Notes: a model not told the origin generated them from the letters alone. Positions 1 through 8,462 are shown, counted from the stretch's first letter. The stretch: DNA of 64,000 nucleotides from Tenacibaculum caenipelagi (GCF_004363005.1 NZ_SNYH01000002.1:434001-498000), one strand, 5' to 3'. Program-made: numbers and translations.

Positions 1-5
1 ATTCT

Positions 6-680
6 TTATTTAGATAATAGTTCTATCATTTTAAGAGCTACACCAGGAGCAGATGCTGGGTTTTGCCCTGTAACTAAATTACCATCATGTATTACGTAGG
101 GTTCAAAAGGGTTAGTATATGAAAAAACAGCACCTTGTTTTATTAGTTCTTCATCAAGCATAAAAGGAATTATGCCTCCAAGTGTGTGTTTATCTATTTT
201 CTCTTCAGCTTTTGTAAAAGAATTGATTTTTTTACCCGCTAACAAATAACTACCATCTGTTAGTTTGACATTGAGTAAGGCAGCTGGTCCGTGACAAACT
301 GCTCCTATAACTCTTCCATTTTCATAAGTGTTTCGGATAACAGACTTAACCAATGGGTTGTTAACCATGTCATTCATCAAACCTAACCCTCCAGGGAAGA
401 AAATAGCATCGTATGCTGTTACATCAATATTACTTAATTTATGACTGAAGTTAAGTCTTTTAAATCCGTTACTTTTTTTAAAAGTTTTACTAACTTCATG
501 ATTTTCATTATACCCAACATATGGAGGAGATCCTCCTAGAATACTGGCGAAATCGACTGTGATATTATTATGAATAAAATGAAAATAAGGGTCAGCAATT
601 TCTGAAAATTCGTACCCTGCTGCTCGTTTTTCTGTGCCTGTTTTATTGGTGCTTGTTACAATAAATAATATGTGCTTCAT
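6..680 (-). CDS. DJ-1/PfpI family protein (Hsp31/glyoxalase III-like)
   Basis: A 224-residue cytoplasmic class I glutamine amidotransferase-like protein of the Hsp31-like DJ-1/PfpI branch. The nucleophile elbow AVCHGPAAL places the likely catalytic Cys at residue 129 followed by His130, and an acidic residue near position 27 (SEIADPY) fits the conserved Glu of this family. FFPGGLG near residue 94 is the usual glycine-rich strand end. Relatives act as glyoxalase III/deglycase or holding chaperones; which applies cannot be told from sequence. It is the last gene of a leftward group with the tautomerase and Crp-like genes, about 80 bases from the next gene, so co-expression is possible. The ATG at 678-680 gives the normal family N-terminus. 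Confidence 0.85.
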   Translation of the reverse strand: MKHILFIVTSTNKTGTEKRAAGYEFSEIADPYFHFIHNNITVDFASILGGSPPYVGYNENHEVSKTFKKSNGFKRLNFSHKLSNIDVTAYDAIFFPGGLGLMNDMVNNPLVKSVIRNTYENGRVIGAVCHGPAALLNVKLTDGSYLLAGKKINSFTKAEEKIDKHTLGGIIPFMLDEELIKQGAVFSYTNPFEPYVIHDGNLVTGQNPASAPGVALKMIELLSK

Positions 681-760
681 TTTATGAGTTTTTAATTAAC
701 AAAAACCTTGGTATATAGCTGTACAACCAAGGTTTTTATTGTTTTAATAATTAAGAATAA

Positions 761-1177
761 CTATCCTTTAGCAATGGCTTCTCCCAATTCTTCATTGGTC
801 ATAGCAATGCCATCCATATTCCAGGTACCATCTACTGTATGTATTGAGTTTGTCCATATGTGCTTTTTAGGAATTCTACCTTCTGAATGTTTGTGGACAA
901 TTTCTGTTACTTCAGCAAAGAAATTTTTTTGAACTTTTCTGTCAGCTAATGCAAACGAAGGAGACTTAATTTCTATCCAAGCCCCTTCTATAGGTTCTCC
1001 TGCCGAAAAGGTTTCATTCTTAGGCTGTACATGTAATTGTGCGGTTACATTTGGAGTCATTACAGTGTTTCCTCCTAAACCATGGTGTGCTAGAAAGGCA
1101 TTTGTAATTTCTTTGACAATTTTTTCTCGTTTCTGTGAAGGAACAGTTCCTTCTGTTAATGTTACTGTTATTGGCAT
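761..1177 (-). CDS. Tautomerase (4-oxalocrotonate tautomerase superfamily)
   Basis: Encodes 138 residues starting MPITVTLTEG. In the tautomerase superfamily the initiator Met is removed and Pro1 is the catalytic base, so the start was placed at the ATG directly before PITV rather than at an in-frame codon 36 bases upstream. The protein is about twice the length of the 62-residue 4-OT monomer and resembles the long fused-type members. The substrate is unknown. A -7-like element (CAATTTTG on the minus strand, near 1222-1229) lies upstream. It lies between a DJ-1 protein and a Crp-like regulator, which suggests a small reactive-electrophile stress group (inference). Confidence 0.8.
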   Translation of the reverse strand: MPITVTLTEGTVPSQKREKIVKEITNAFLAHHGLGGNTVMTPNVTAQLHVQPKNETFSAGEPIEGAWIEIKSPSFALADRKVQKNFFAEVTEIVHKHSEGRIPKKHIWTNSIHTVDGTWNMDGIAMTNEELGEAIAKG

Positions 1178-1328
1178 AATAAGATTATTTAGGTTATGAA
1201 CTTTGTTGTTCAATAACAGTGCAAAATTGTAGAATAAAAGAAATACAAAAATTGTCTTATGACAACGGTTTAAATAGCCATCATACTTTGTATAATTGTT
1301 GCATTGTTCTTAATGATATAAGAATCTC

Positions 1329-1898
1329 TTATAGCTTAGCTCTTAATTTACTTAAGGTAGAATTAGTCATTCCAAGATAGGAAGCAACAGCTTTACTAGA
1401 AATACGAGTGAGTAGTTTAGGTTCATGTTCCATTACCCATTTAAGCTTGTCTATACCTTCCATTCCTAAAAAGCTATAGATTCTCATTTGTGAATGAATA
1501 AATGCAAATTCCATAAATTGATGATAAATATTAGCAAAAGGAGTTGAGTTGTTTACTAAGTTGTAAAAATCATTACGATTGATGGTTAATAATTCAGAAG
1601 GTTCTAATGAGACCAAACAGTCTCTTGATGGCTTTTGGAGGATAAAACTAGTATTAGCAGAAATAATACTATCTTCTAAAGCAAAATATCCTGTTATTTC
1701 ATTGCCTTTATCATCTATTTCGTAGAGTCTCAAACAGCCTTTTTTTATAAAATAAAAGTGATTACACGTTTGTCCGAAATTACAAAGTATTTCATTTCTA
1801 ACTGTTTTAATAGGTTTAAAACAAGAAATAATTTGGTCTAAATCTTTTGGAGTTATGACTGTACGAGCTTTTATATAGTTTTCTAATTCTGTATACAC
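1329..1898 (-). CDS. Crp/Fnr-family transcriptional regulator
   Basis: A 189-residue regulator with an N-terminal cyclic-nucleotide-binding beta-roll (about residues 15-115; FYFIKKGCLRLYEIDDKGNE is the typical core) and a short C-terminal helix-turn-helix (about 150-189; ISSKAVASYLGMTNSTLSKL). Residues that bind cAMP in E. coli Crp are not evident, as is usual for the many Bacteroidota Crp paralogues, so the ligand is unknown. The start is a GTG at 1896-1898; no in-frame ATG gives a full domain. The tautomerase gene lies about 150 bases downstream on the same strand and may be a target (inference). Confidence 0.85.
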   Translation of the reverse strand: MYTELENYIKARTVITPKDLDQIISCFKPIKTVRNEILCNFGQTCNHFYFIKKGCLRLYEIDDKGNEITGYFALEDSIISANTSFILQKPSRDCLVSLEPSELLTINRNDFYNLVNNSTPFANIYHQFMEFAFIHSQMRIYSFLGMEGIDKLKWVMEHEPKLLTRISSKAVASYLGMTNSTLSKLRAKL

Positions 1899-1993
1899 TT
1901 TGATCTATTTATTCAAAAAAGTCGAAGGTATTACATAATAATGGTTAAAAAATTGTCATATAACATTGTTTTCTGTATTAATTGAAGAGTTTT

Positions 1994-2293
1994 TTATTGA
2001 ACATTCCTTTTCAACCCTATTAAGACTGCTATATAGACAATAATCATAGCAATGGAAAGTGAAATTAAAGAAAATTCAATGATACTTTCAGTTATGAGGT
2101 CGCCTTTTTGACCATTTGCCATTATCCCTAACATTTTTCCAGTATTAAAAATGGCAGTTATTAAAATTCCGATACAGTTAACAAAAGTTCCATAAACAGC
2201 AAGCCAAAAGATAATTTTAGCGACTTTTCTTTTTATTAAAATTAAGAATCCAACGGTACCCAAATTTATCAGTAAGTTCACCAAATAAAGCAC
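1994..2293 (-). CDS. Small hypothetical membrane protein
   Basis: About 99 residues with three to four hydrophobic segments (about 1-20, 26-48, 70-92) and a short basic tail. No family recognised. The longest reading starts at a GTG at 2291-2293 and overlaps the 3' end of the PhnB-like gene by 77 bases in another frame. Other possible starts (TTG at 2261-2263, or codons nearer the PhnB-like stop) would shorten the overlap, so the start is uncertain. The gene lies in the same leftward group as the SRPBCC and PhnB-like genes. Confidence 0.5.
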   Translation of the reverse strand: MLYLVNLLINLGTVGFLILIKRKVAKIIFWLAVYGTFVNCIGILITAIFNTGKMLGIMANGQKGDLITESIIEFSLISLSIAMIIVYIAVLIGLKRNVQ

Positions 2294-2641
2294 CCCAAGA
2301 ACTATCTTCTAAAGGGTGATTTTGCTTGCCATTTTTAGAGAGCTTTGTGTAACAAGATTTAATATCTACTTCGCTATAGCAATTTAGTAGTAAGGATATA
2401 TTATTTCCCTTAGCCAAACCTTCATCACTTACCATATCAGACCCCATTAATATAAAGTTCTCTTTCGCGAGAGTAGCGTGTAAAATGTAATCTTTCATTT
2501 TTTTTGGCAATTTTTTGGATAGAGGGGATTCACCTATGGTTTGAAAAATAAGCTTCCCCCTAAACATTGTTGATAAAATTTCATAGCTTCCCTACAATTA
2601 CCATTGAAAGTAAGGTATGGATTTACTTGTAGCTTAATCAT
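2217..2641 (-). pseudogene. PhnB-like VOC/glyoxalase-fold gene broken by a 1-base frameshift
   Basis: The reading frame from an ATG at 2639-2641, which overlaps the stop of the upstream SRPBCC gene, gives a typical PhnB-like N-terminus (NPYLTFNGNCREAMKFYQQ) for 29 codons and then runs into a stop. The rest of the domain (LIFQTIGESPL ... FGELTDKFGYRWILNFNKK) continues in another frame to 2217. The frames meet at a run of five G (plus-strand C run 2556-2560); one more G would restore a full-length protein of about 141 residues. It is either a recent pseudogene, a phase-variable or slippage site, or a sequencing error. An in-frame ATG at 2565-2567 could still make an N-truncated 116-residue product. 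Confidence 0.75.
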
Positions 2642-3059
2642 TAGTCTCTGCGTAGCTTTTAAAGCAATTTAAAATAGATTGCCAACCTCCTTTTTGCATT
2701 TCAATTGAATTTTGGGTTTCAGCTTCAAACTTTATAACAACTGTTGTAGTGTTTTTATCCTCTGTAAAGTTTACTGAAACATTTCTTCCGTCATCAATGG
2801 TATACACAATAGTTTCGTTAAGTTTCACATCATTATAAATTCCGCTAAAATCAAAACCGAAACTACCATCTTTAGCTTCCATTCTAGAAAGAAATTTTCC
2901 ACCTATTTTTAAATCATTTTCTGCTTTTGTGGTATGCCAATCTTTAGATGGAGTATTCCATTTAACAATATGTTTCGGATCCGTGTAAAGTTCCCAAACC
3001 TTTGCTATTGGAGTATTTACTATTGCTTTTACTGTGATGATTGTTTTTTCTGTGATCAT
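2634..3059 (-). CDS. SRPBCC/AHSA1-like protein
   Basis: A 141-residue single-domain START/Bet v1-like protein of the AHSA1 group. It opens with the usual VKAIVNTPIAKVWELYTDPK strand-helix and has WN around residue 34, GGKF near 53 and a C-terminal amphipathic helix (GGWQSILNCFKSYAE). Family members bind hydrophobic ligands; no catalytic residues can be assigned. It is the first gene of a leftward group with the PhnB-like gene, whose ATG overlaps this stop codon, a pairing often seen between AHSA1-like and VOC genes. It is transcribed divergently from the GlxA-type regulator across 139 bases, so that regulator may control it (inference). Confidence 0.8.
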   Translation of the reverse strand: MITEKTIITVKAIVNTPIAKVWELYTDPKHIVKWNTPSKDWHTTKAENDLKIGGKFLSRMEAKDGSFGFDFSGIYNDVKLNETIVYTIDDGRNVSVNFTEDKNTTTVVIKFEAETQNSIEMQKGGWQSILNCFKSYAETND

Positions 3060-3198
3060 TTTTTTATTTTTTAAAGGTTACTTACTAATACAAAGGTGCA
3101 ACGAGTTTTTAAGAATTATGATATATGAAAGTGACAAGAAAAGGGTGGATTACGACAAAATTTTTATCTTTATGAAAGATATTATAAGCTAAAAGAAA
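3060..3198. promoter_or_regulatory. Divergent promoter region, SRPBCC gene / GlxA-type regulator
   Basis: This 139-base spacer carries near matches to the Bacteroidota -7 element (TAnnTTTG) in both directions: CACCTTTG on the minus strand at about 3091-3098, and TATCTTTA on the plus strand at 3165-3172, about 27 bases before the regulator ATG. Assigned by eye; transcription starts are not known. Confidence 0.4.
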
Positions 3199-4179
3199 AT
3201 GAAAAATGTAAGTATTCTAGTACCTGAAAGCTCGGTAATGCAAGCTATAGCAGATCCTCAGTGTTTATTTTCTGCTGCCAACCAGTTTATGGTTGCTAAT
3301 GGTAAAAATCCGTTATTTAATATTCAGTTAGTTGGTTTAAAAAAGGAAGTTAAAATCAATGAAGGACTATTCTCTATCAATACTTCACAACGTTTGAATG
3401 AAGTTGAGCAAACCGATTTGGTAATTATTCCAGCTTTGTTTGGCGATATGAAAAAAGCCATTGAATCAAATGAAGAGTTATTACCATGGATAAATGAGCA
3501 ATACGAAAAAGGAGCTGAAGTTGCTTCGTTATGTGTAGGGGCTTTTTTACTGGCTTCAACAGGATTGCTTAATGGGAAAAAATGTTCTACACATTGGGGG
3601 TTCCAAAACGAATTTCGCGAAATGTTTCCTGATGTTGAAGTAGTAGATGGTAGCATTGTAACAGAAGAAGATCGACTTTATTCTAGTGGAGGAGCAATGT
3701 CTTACTGGAATTTATTACTTTACTTATTAGAAAAATACACCGATAGAGAGACAGCTATATTAGCCTCTAAGTATTTTGCTATTGATATTGACAGAGAAAG
3801 TCAATCGGCTTTTGCTATGTTTCAAGGGCAGAAAAATCATACAGATGAAGCTGTTAAGCAAGCTCAGGAATTTATTGATAAAAATATTCATGAGAGAATT
3901 ACAATTGATGAATTGGCAGATTTGGTTTCGGTTGGTAGACGAAGTTTTGAGAGGCGATTTAAAGCAGCAACAAACAACTCAGTTTTAGAATATATCAATA
4001 GAGTTAAAGTAGAGTCTGCTAAACGAAGTTTCGAATCAAGTCGAAAAAATATTAACGAAGTAATGTATGGTGTAGGGTATACAGATACCAAGGCTTTTCG
4101 CTCAACTTTTAAAAAAATAACAGGTCTTACTCCTATAGAATACAGAAACAAGTACAATAAGATGTCTTCCGTTTTTTAA
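3199..4179 (+). CDS. GlxA-family AraC-type transcriptional regulator
   Basis: A 326-residue two-domain regulator. Residues 1-190 form a DJ-1/PfpI-like domain with the nucleophile-elbow Cys at position 112 (LCVGAFLLASTGLL); residues about 220-320 form an AraC-type double helix-turn-helix (ITIDELADLVSVGRRSFERR and the second motif ending GLTPIEYRNKY). This architecture is that of GlxA and arginine/carnitine-catabolism activators. The amidotransferase-like domain usually senses a small molecule rather than catalysing. It faces away from the SRPBCC/PhnB-like group, a common arrangement for a local regulator. The target is inferred from position only. Confidence 0.9.
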   Translation: MKNVSILVPESSVMQAIADPQCLFSAANQFMVANGKNPLFNIQLVGLKKEVKINEGLFSINTSQRLNEVEQTDLVIIPALFGDMKKAIESNEELLPWINEQYEKGAEVASLCVGAFLLASTGLLNGKKCSTHWGFQNEFREMFPDVEVVDGSIVTEEDRLYSSGGAMSYWNLLLYLLEKYTDRETAILASKYFAIDIDRESQSAFAMFQGQKNHTDEAVKQAQEFIDKNIHERITIDELADLVSVGRRSFERRFKAATNNSVLEYINRVKVESAKRSFESSRKNINEVMYGVGYTDTKAFRSTFKKITGLTPIEYRNKYNKMSSVF

Positions 4180-4212
4180 AGGTACTATGGATAGATTTAA
4201 TTATACATTCAA

Positions 4213-5331
4213 TTAAAGTGATATGTCAGCTTTTCCTGCTTCATATTCCTCGGGTGTGTTAATGTTTCTTATTAAGTTGTCATCAACCTCAATAATTTCA
4301 ACATCAGAATTGATTAGCATTTTACGAGGGCATGAATATCCTTGTGCTAAATAGGCTAATAATTTTCCGTAAGCTTTTGGCTCGTAAATTGTGATTAGAG
4401 GTTCAGGAAATTCTTTATTTTTTCCTTTAACAGCCGTAGCTACTTTAGCAGGATTTCTCTTTTGTAATAAGAGTTGAATAAGCTCATTATTTACAAACGG
4501 AACATCAGTAGCCATAACTAACCATGCTGAGTTTGGATCTTTTTGAAAAGCAGAGCAAATACCTCCAAAAGGCCCTAAATTTAAAAAGACATCGGGAATC
4601 TCATTTGTTATTTCTGAAGAAGTGGATAAATCTCTTACAGAATAAAAAGTTTCTAGATTGTTATTTTCTAGCAACTCTTTTACATGTTCTTTTTGAGGTT
4701 TTTTATAATACACTAACTCCGATTTATCACGTCCCATTCGAGTACTTTTTCCACCAGTTAATACCAGTCCTTTTATGGGGGCTATGTTTTGTTTAATGAG
4801 ATTATGAATATGATTAGAGATTTTATCAATCTCATTAATTGTATAAGAAGTGATGTTTTTGATGTTTGGAAAACGTTCTAGTAAACAATCAAAATATCTT
4901 GAGTTTTCATTCAACTTAATTACAAATTGAATACTGGTTAGTTGGTCTAACCTCTTTTTTACAGAAGCTTCTTTTTCGTCATCTAAGATTAATATTTGCT
5001 TTGCTCCTTGGTAATGATTTCCATTAATGAATACTAAATCGTGATTGTAAAACTGTAAACGTTGTTCGTATTTGTTTACAGAAGAAGATGTCTTTATTTG
5101 TAAATTACCTTCATGGTGAAAAGTGTATTCTGATATGACATTTTGTTCAATATCCTTAGCATGAGAAGCGTCAAAATAGCCTAAATTATATTGTGATAAT
5201 TTTTCAGAAACTTGATGAACAAGGTTTGCTATGGTACCACATTGGGTTCCTAGTATAGCAACTTCATTAGGTGCAAAATTATCGTTATATTTTTTTTCTA
5301 GACTCGTATGTTTAGTATGTTTTTTACCCAT
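4213..5331 (-). CDS. mobA: Molybdenum cofactor guanylyltransferase-like protein with degenerate MobB-like N-terminal domain
   Basis: About 372 residues. The C-terminal half (from about residue 188) is a MobA-type nucleotidyltransferase: GLVLTGGKSTRMGRDKSEL is the GTP-binding signature, followed by LGPFGGICSAF and a VMATDVPFV metal-binding segment. MobA transfers GMP from GTP to Mo-molybdopterin. The first ~180 residues resemble a MobB-like P-loop domain, but the nucleotide loop reads GTQCGTIANLV and lacks the Lys-Ser/Thr of a working Walker A. The start was placed at the ATG at 5329-5331 because ATGGGTAA overlaps the moaC stop; an ATG 21 bases upstream is possible. Last gene of the cofactor operon. 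Confidence 0.85.
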   Translation of the reverse strand: MGKKHTKHTSLEKKYNDNFAPNEVAILGTQCGTIANLVHQVSEKLSQYNLGYFDASHAKDIEQNVISEYTFHHEGNLQIKTSSSVNKYEQRLQFYNHDLVFINGNHYQGAKQILILDDEKEASVKKRLDQLTSIQFVIKLNENSRYFDCLLERFPNIKNITSYTINEIDKISNHIHNLIKQNIAPIKGLVLTGGKSTRMGRDKSELVYYKKPQKEHVKELLENNNLETFYSVRDLSTSSEITNEIPDVFLNLGPFGGICSAFQKDPNSAWLVMATDVPFVNNELIQLLLQKRNPAKVATAVKGKNKEFPEPLITIYEPKAYGKLLAYLAQGYSCPRKMLINSDVEIIEVDDNLIRNINTPEEYEAGKADISL

Positions 5332-5800
5332 TTTTAATATCTGATTTTCCACCTGTCTTTTCTACTAACTTAACTTCTTGAATCACCATTTTTTGATTGA
5401 TAGCTTTGCACATATCGTAAATGGTTAAACAAGTTGCAGAAGCTCCTGTAAGTGCTTCCATTTCTACCCCCGTTTTTCCTTCAATGCTCACTTTACAAAA
5501 AACCTCCACATGCTCATCATCTATAATATTGATGTCAATATCCACTCCGTTGATTAACAAAGGGTGACACATTGGAATAATATCAGAAGTTTTTTTCACT
5601 GCTTGAATTCCAGCAATAATAGCGGTTTGAAAAACAGGTCCTTTTTTAGTGATGAGCTCATCATTGGTAAAATGACTCACAATTTCTGAACCTAAAAACA
5701 TAGTAGCTTTGGCAATAGCAGTACGTTTCGTGATTTTTTTATCAGAAACATTCACCATTTTAGGCTGGTTTTGTTCGTTTATGTGGGAAAAGTTGCTCAC
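5324..5800 (-). CDS. moaC: Cyclic pyranopterin monophosphate synthase
   Basis: A 158-residue MoaC. It converts the 3',8-cyclo-GTP product of MoaA into cyclic pyranopterin monophosphate, the first stable intermediate of molybdenum cofactor synthesis. The conserved blocks are KKGPVFQTAIIAGIQAVKKT, the PMCHP motif and TGVEMEALTGASATCLTIYDM, which hold the substrate-binding and catalytic His, Lys and Asp residues. The start is a GTG at 5798-5800; the sequence after it (SNFSHINEQNQPKMVNVS) lines up with the usual MoaC N-terminus, supporting this over the internal ATG. The stop overlaps the mobA start by 8 bases. Confidence 0.93.
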   Translation of the reverse strand: MSNFSHINEQNQPKMVNVSDKKITKRTAIAKATMFLGSEIVSHFTNDELITKKGPVFQTAIIAGIQAVKKTSDIIPMCHPLLINGVDIDINIIDDEHVEVFCKVSIEGKTGVEMEALTGASATCLTIYDMCKAINQKMVIQEVKLVEKTGGKSDIKNG

Positions 5801-5834
5801 TTTGTATAAGGTTTAAAATTATTATTAGTTGAAA

Positions 5835-6107
5835 TTATCGAAAGAAATAAAAATATAAGACAATCAATAAGATTATGATAACTTCAATAAGCCAAACTTT
5901 AATACGATTAAAATCTTTTTTAATTAAAGATTGTTCTACAAATAAAATAATGAGATTAAAAATTAAAATACCTATAAATAATGTCCCAGCTAAAGCCATG
6001 CCTCCTTTGTTATCAAAAAAGGTATAATAAATTGAACCAAATATTGATAAAGGTATAAATATTAATGAAAGAAGAAAAATGGGAGTTGTTTTAATTATTA
6101 GTTTCAT
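5835..6107 (-). CDS. Hypothetical three-helix membrane protein in the molybdenum cofactor operon
   Basis: A 90-residue protein with three hydrophobic stretches (about 8-30, 37-57, 71-88) and no recognised domain. Its ATG (6105-6107) overlaps the moeA stop by one base (TAATG), so it is translationally coupled to moeA and should be made with the cofactor enzymes. Nothing in the sequence shows a role; it could simply be a resident membrane protein. Confidence 0.7.
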   Translation of the reverse strand: MKLIIKTTPIFLLSLIFIPLSIFGSIYYTFFDNKGGMALAGTLFIGILIFNLIILFVEQSLIKKDFNRIKVWLIEVIIILLIVLYFYFFR

Positions 6108-7297
6108 TATCTATATCTAATTATAGGAAAAACACTTCCTTTCTTAAACTCTGTTTCTTCTGTTTTGGGGAGTTCAATAAAACCATCAGCCTCTATCAAA
6201 CTTGCTAAATCACCAGAACCATTCCCTTTAATTGGAGTTGCGTATACTTGTCCTTTTTTTGAAGTTAATTTTACTTGTAAAAAACAGCTTAAATTGGGTT
6301 TAAAAGTGAGGTCTTTTGCTAAAATTGCTGTTTTTTCTTCAGAAGAAACCCCAACAGATTTTTTATACCAAGGATAAAAATACACCAGACAATTTACAAA
6401 TGTTGAAACTGGATTCCCTGGAAAAGCGAACACATTACAATTATCAGTAACACCAGCCCAAAAAGGCTTGCCTGGTCTTTGTGAAACTCTATGGAATAAC
6501 TTTTTAACACCCAGTTCATCTAAAACCTCAGGTAAAAAATCGAACTTCCCTTTGCTTACAGCACCACTAAATAAAAGCACATCATATTCTTGTAGGAAAG
6601 ACGCTATTTTTTCTTTTAAAACTGATTTTTTATCAGCTATATGAGCTGTTTTTGCGGGAATTTTTAAATCATTCAATAAAGAAACTAATGTATATACATT
6701 GCTTCTGCGAATTTGGTGATCTAACGGGTTTTCATTTACATCAACCAATTCATCACCAGTAGAAACAATCATTACTTTAGGTTGTTTGGCTACTTTAACC
6801 ATAGCTTTACCTACAGTAGCTAAAACCCCTATTTCAGCCGCAGAAATAATCGTGTTCTTTTTAATAAGAACGTCTTCTTTGGTTTTGTCGGAACCTTGTA
6901 CATGAATATTTTGTCCCTCGGTAATTTCATCAATATTGATAGTTGCCATTAAGGTATTGATGTCTACATCCTCGTAACGAATTACCGTATCAGTATTGTT
7001 AGGTAAGCAGGCTCCTGTCATTACTTCATAACAGTTTGAAGCATTTACCATTGTTTGTTGAGGTGCTCCTGCAGGCTGAATGCCTTCAATCTTAAAATCA
7101 CGAACACCGTACTCAAAAAAACGATAATTGATCGCAATACCATCCATTGCCACTCGGTTGAATGGAGGAAAATCTCTATCGGCAACAATATCTTCCTTTA
7201 AAATTCTTCCAACAGCTTCTAAAAATGGAATTTCTTCAATTCCGAAATTTTGTGTGTTTTCTAAAATTATATGTTTAGCTTCTTCTACTGTAATCAT
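6107..7297 (-). CDS. moeA: Molybdopterin molybdenumtransferase MoeA
   Basis: About 396 residues with the full MoeA layout: an N-terminal domain with DRDFPPFNRVAMDG (about 40-53), VMTGACLPNNTDTVIRYED near 90-110, the MoCF-binding fold with STGDELV, SGAVSKGKFDFLPEVL and QRPGKPF, and a C-terminal beta domain with AFPGNPVSTF at the junction. MoeA inserts molybdate into adenylylated molybdopterin. Start choice: the ATG at 7295-7297 gives MITVEEA and a 4-base ATGA overlap with the small upstream gene; an ATG two codons earlier (7303) is also possible. It sits between two small membrane-protein genes in the operon. Confidence 0.93.
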   Translation of the reverse strand: MITVEEAKHIILENTQNFGIEEIPFLEAVGRILKEDIVADRDFPPFNRVAMDGIAINYRFFEYGVRDFKIEGIQPAGAPQQTMVNASNCYEVMTGACLPNNTDTVIRYEDVDINTLMATINIDEITEGQNIHVQGSDKTKEDVLIKKNTIISAAEIGVLATVGKAMVKVAKQPKVMIVSTGDELVDVNENPLDHQIRRSNVYTLVSLLNDLKIPAKTAHIADKKSVLKEKIASFLQEYDVLLFSGAVSKGKFDFLPEVLDELGVKKLFHRVSQRPGKPFWAGVTDNCNVFAFPGNPVSTFVNCLVYFYPWYKKSVGVSSEEKTAILAKDLTFKPNLSCFLQVKLTSKKGQVYATPIKGNGSGDLASLIEADGFIELPKTEETEFKKGSVFPIIRYR

Positions 7298-7467
7298 TTC
7301 CATCCTTTAAATAAAGTTATTAAACCTACGATGATAAAACCTAATCCACCTATAAGACCTTTAAAAGAAGTTGAAATATCCCATAGGTTATTATCTGTTT
7401 TACTAAGTTTAAAAACATAAAATAAAACTACAATTCCAATTAAAATAAAAAGCAAACTGTATATCAT
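7294..7467 (-). CDS. 57-residue membrane protein between moaA and moeA
   Basis: A short gene easily missed. ATG at 7465-7467, stop TGA at 7294-7296, 57 residues, beginning MIYSLLFILIGIVVLFYVFK. Two hydrophobic helices (about 3-18 and 36-53) flank a polar loop (LSKTDNNLWDISTSFK), with a GGLGFIIVGLITLF second helix and a basic end. It begins two bases after the moaA stop and ends in an ATGA overlap with moeA, so it fits the operon exactly. The hydrophobic pattern and coupling argue for a real gene. No family recognised. Confidence 0.65.
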   Translation of the reverse strand: MIYSLLFILIGIVVLFYVFKLSKTDNNLWDISTSFKGLIGGLGFIIVGLITLFKGWK

Positions 7468-7469
7468 AA

Positions 7470-8462
7470 TTATCCACCTATTGTACTCATGCTTTCAGAA
7501 ACATTCCCTTGTTTACGATTGGCTTCGGCTACAAAACCATTTTCAGGTTTTTCTTTTATAAGTGATAAAAACAATTCTTTTAAATCTTCATTACTAGCAC
7601 CATTTCTGATAAAATCTCGCAGATTAAAAACGCCGTCATCAAACAAGCAGTTTTTAAAAGTTCCTGTTGAGGTAACTCTAATTCGGTTGCAATCATTACA
7701 GATGGTACGAGTAAAAGCAGGAATGATTCCTATGGTTCCTAGATGACCTTCAACAGCAAAATTTCGTGAGGTAGAAGATTTTTCGGAGATGAGTTGTGTA
7801 ACGTTATAATTTGATTGTATCTCGTTTAAAATCTTGTTGTAGTTCCATATTTCTTTAGTGTTTCGTTGCCCTTTTCCGTTAAAAGGCATTTCTTCAATAA
7901 AACGAATTGCAATATTCTTCTCTTTGGTCAACGCAACAAAATCAACTATTTCATCAGTATTAAAACCTGACTGCACCACTACATTCAATTTTAAATTGAG
8001 TGGACTTTTTTCTAGCAATTCAAATGTTTTATATACTTCAGAAAATACGTCACGACGTGTAATTTTCGCAAATTTATCGGCATGTAAACTGTCAATACTT
8101 AAGTTGATAGTTTTTACTTTCTTAAGTCTTTCTAAATCTTTAATGTGTTTAGAAACGAGTGCACCATTGGTAGTAATATTGATATCATCTAGTAAATCGT
8201 TATACGATAACATTTCTAAAAACGACATAAAGTCTTTACGGGCAAAAGGTTCACCTCCTGTTAAACGAACTTTGTTTACACCTAACTCGGTAAGTACTCT
8301 GATAATGCGGTACATTTCTTTGTAGGTAAGTAGTTCTTTACGAGGCACAATGTCAATGCCTTGCGCAGGCATACAATACTGACAACGTAAGTTACAACGG
8401 TCAGTTACAGCTAGCCTTACATAGCTAATTTGCCTACCAAAATTATCGATGAGTGTACTCAT
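7470..8462 (-). CDS. moaA: GTP 3',8-cyclase (radical SAM)
   Basis: About 330 residues. It catalyses the first step of molybdenum cofactor synthesis, converting GTP to 3',8-cyclo-GTP with S-adenosylmethionine. The N-terminal radical SAM cluster motif CNLRCQYC places ligands at Cys23, Cys27 and Cys30; RLTGGEPF follows as the SAM-binding GGEP motif. The C-terminal cluster cysteines are in CNDCNRIRVTSTGTFKNCLF, and the protein ends MSTIGG with the terminal Gly-Gly needed for activity in MoaA. The start at 8460-8462 (MSTLIDNFGR) matches the family; an ATG eight codons upstream only adds an unconserved extension. First gene of the leftward operon. Confidence 0.95.
   Translation of the reverse strand: MSTLIDNFGRQISYVRLAVTDRCNLRCQYCMPAQGIDIVPRKELLTYKEMYRIIRVLTELGVNKVRLTGGEPFARKDFMSFLEMLSYNDLLDDINITTNGALVSKHIKDLERLKKVKTINLSIDSLHADKFAKITRRDVFSEVYKTFELLEKSPLNLKLNVVVQSGFNTDEIVDFVALTKEKNIAIRFIEEMPFNGKGQRNTKEIWNYNKILNEIQSNYNVTQLISEKSSTSRNFAVEGHLGTIGIIPAFTRTICNDCNRIRVTSTGTFKNCLFDDGVFNLRDFIRNGASNEDLKELFLSLIKEKPENGFVAEANRKQGNVSESMSTIGG

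Noticed and set aside
7858..8325. Long open frame antisense to moaA (also 15155-15622 opposite rng and 43537-43872 opposite brnQ)
   Set aside because: Low-complexity, Ser/Phe/Leu-rich shadow translations of conserved genes, with no domain.
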